Source: Candidatus Uhrbacteria bacterium (lineage in GTDB: Bacteria > Patescibacteria > ABY1 > SG8-24 > GWF2-40-263). From it: a stretch of DNA of 64,000 bases. The stretch is from contig JACQSK010000021.1 of the NCBI GenBank assembly GCA_016205975.1, positions 124,001 through 188,000 of the forward strand. Reading direction: 5' to 3'. This document shows, one piece after another, positions 63,207-64,000 of this stretch. Below the pieces are notes generated by a model that was given only the letters and a program-made list of their open reading frames with translations, was not told the DNA's origin and did no database searches. The position numbers and the translations under genes are program-made. Position 1 is the first letter of the stretch, and the number at the start of each line of letters is the position of its first letter.

Positions 63207-63962
63207 ATGGTCTACACCGTCACACCTCTGACGCTTGAAGGCTTCGTTGAGGCGCACAAGGGCGTCGTCCTCCGCGTCACGCTCGGCACCGACACCTCCT
63301 TTCCGTCGGTCATCTCCGACCACTTCGAGATGGAGTATCGAGGGGTGATCGTCTACGGCACGATGCGCTGGGAGGACATGCCTGTGCCCGCGTGGCGCGA
63401 CAAGCACTTCGGAGGACTACACGGCTTGGAGATCGTTCGAGGGGGGATTCCGGGACAGCCCGGGTTTTACCTGTTCCTAGGAGGGAACCTCTGGCACTAC
63501 GAGCCGGAGGCCGACCTCGGCTCCGCCGTGCATCAAGCGATGTTCAAGCTCCACCTCGAATGGAAGACGCAGGGCCTCCGGCCACCGCGCCGACCGTCCT
63601 GGGAACATGCTGTAATCGCCGGGATCGAGAAATACATGAGCATGTCCATGGTCGCGGCGTCCGTGAAAGTGGCAGCGAAAATGGCGCCGAAGCCTCAGCC
63701 GAGCGCCCAGAGGCCTCCGCTCCCACCCCCGGGTGCCGCTGCGCCACCGAAGCCCGCGAAAGAAGACCCCTACGCAGTGCTCGGCGTGCCCAAGGGGTCG
63801 ACGAAGGGCGTCGTAGACAAGGTCTTCCGCGTCAAGGCGAGTGCCTTCCACCCGGACAAGGTCAACGATCTTCCCGCCGACGTCCGCGCCATGTTCGAGG
63901 CGGACTTCAAGCGGCTGACTGGAGCGAAGGACGATATCTACAAGGCGCAGCGCTGGGAGTAG
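63207..63962 (+). CDS. Protein with C-terminal J domain
   Basis: 251 residues from ATG 63207. The first 140 residues form an unrecognised beta-rich domain (EMEYRGVIVYGTMRWEDMPVPAWRDKHFGGLHGLEIVRGGIPG). A Pro-rich linker leads to a J domain at about 188-250: DPYAVLGVPKGSTKGVVDKVFRVKASAFHPDKVND with His215-Pro216-Asp217. J domains stimulate Hsp70 ATPase, so this would bring DnaK to the N-terminal domain's partner. It follows the DUF6375 gene by 35 bp. Confidence 0.8.
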   Translation: MVYTVTPLTLEGFVEAHKGVVLRVTLGTDTSFPSVISDHFEMEYRGVIVYGTMRWEDMPVPAWRDKHFGGLHGLEIVRGGIPGQPGFYLFLGGNLWHYEPEADLGSAVHQAMFKLHLEWKTQGLRPPRRPSWEHAVIAGIEKYMSMSMVAASVKVAAKMAPKPQPSAQRPPLPPPGAAAPPKPAKEDPYAVLGVPKGSTKGVVDKVFRVKASAFHPDKVNDLPADVRAMFEADFKRLTGAKDDIYKAQRWE

Positions 63963-64000
63963 GCACCGTGGTCGTGGTCCGGTCCGCACCGGCGGTGTCC

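Noticed and set aside
1..64000. CRISPR array, rRNA genes, complete tRNA genes, insertion sequences with transposase
   Set aside because: I looked for regularly spaced repeats, rRNA-like stretches, cloverleaf sets and DDE or HUH transposase motifs and saw none. Only two tyrosine recombinases and tRNA fragments were found.

Overview
The window is a high-GC, gene-dense stretch with the look of accessory or mobile DNA. It has two tRNA-derived junctions, two tyrosine recombinases, phage-type recombination genes, plasmid-type replication proteins, decayed gene pieces and several compact gene sets of the kind seen in microbial conflict. FG-GAP/MopE-like Cys-rich lipoproteins, several c-di-GMP proteins, a Ser/Thr kinase and a trypsin-like protease suggest a large-genome bacterium such as an uncultured Myxococcota or other former deltaproteobacterium. 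No rRNA, complete tRNA or other taxonomic marker settles this. The first ~0.7 kb (end of an unknown gene, ruvC, terminators, 3' end of a tRNA-Gly) looks less GC-rich and reads as chromosomal flank, with foreign DNA beginning where the tRNA-Gly breaks off at 717.

Layout. 0.7-3.2 kb: leftward operon with an HExxH protein and an Lrp-type ligand-binding (RAM) domain. 3.7-12.4 kb: lipoproteins and secreted proteins, an XerC/D-like recombinase, and hypothetical genes. 12.5-14.1 kb: a ParB-like gene followed by broken partial copies of itself and of the neighbouring PilZ gene, interleaved with five perfect or near-perfect palindromes. 14.2-20 kb: c-di-GMP module (two PilZ proteins, REC-GGDEF-EAL, membrane GGDEF). 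20.3-24.1 kb: DUF6338-type membrane protein with a GYQP microprotein, then a lipase-caspase fusion coupled to a pYEATS protein. 24.2-29.2 kb: a 1035-residue MopE-like lipoprotein and a small membrane/LRAT-like gene set. 29.27-29.40 kb: an attP-like site built on the 3' half of tRNA-Pro(CGG).

29.5-42.5 kb is the most striking part. An integrase and excisionase-like gene lead into a leftward series of tightly overlapping genes that starts at 41,228. That series encodes a 57-residue acidic peptide, a membrane protein, an E1-like (ThiF) enzyme, a ubiquitin-like protein, an E2-like enzyme, a JAMM/JAB peptidase, two small membrane proteins, a TraG/HerA-type coupling ATPase, a zinc-ribbon membrane protein and a replication-relaxation-like protein. 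A SorC-type regulator diverges from it across a shared two-way promoter. A complete ubiquitin-like cascade is thus translationally coupled to a DNA-transfer-type ATPase.

42.4-54.4 kb: accessory genes (HEPN-like membrane protein, P-loop protein, RadC remnant, DUF7946-like protein, Mrr restriction enzyme, RecB-like nuclease with a RecT/Rad52-like partner, trypsin-like protease, Ser/Thr kinase, RadC, a second HEPN-like protein). 54.4-61 kb: a leader/attenuator-like region followed by a plasmid-type operon (XRE, RNase H-like protein, replication-relaxation protein, zinc ribbons), and then a DUF932 operon ending in a RadC-like protein without its metal site. 61.2-64 kb: zinc-ribbon protein, radical SAM enzyme, DUF6375 protein and J-domain protein.

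Two patterns run through the window. One is a family of short GTT...AAC palindromes, the commonest of which is the classical parS sequence with two extra central bases. The other is repeated use of the 3' end of the RecB-like nuclease gene plus its terminator as a junction, with one full copy and two truncated ones.
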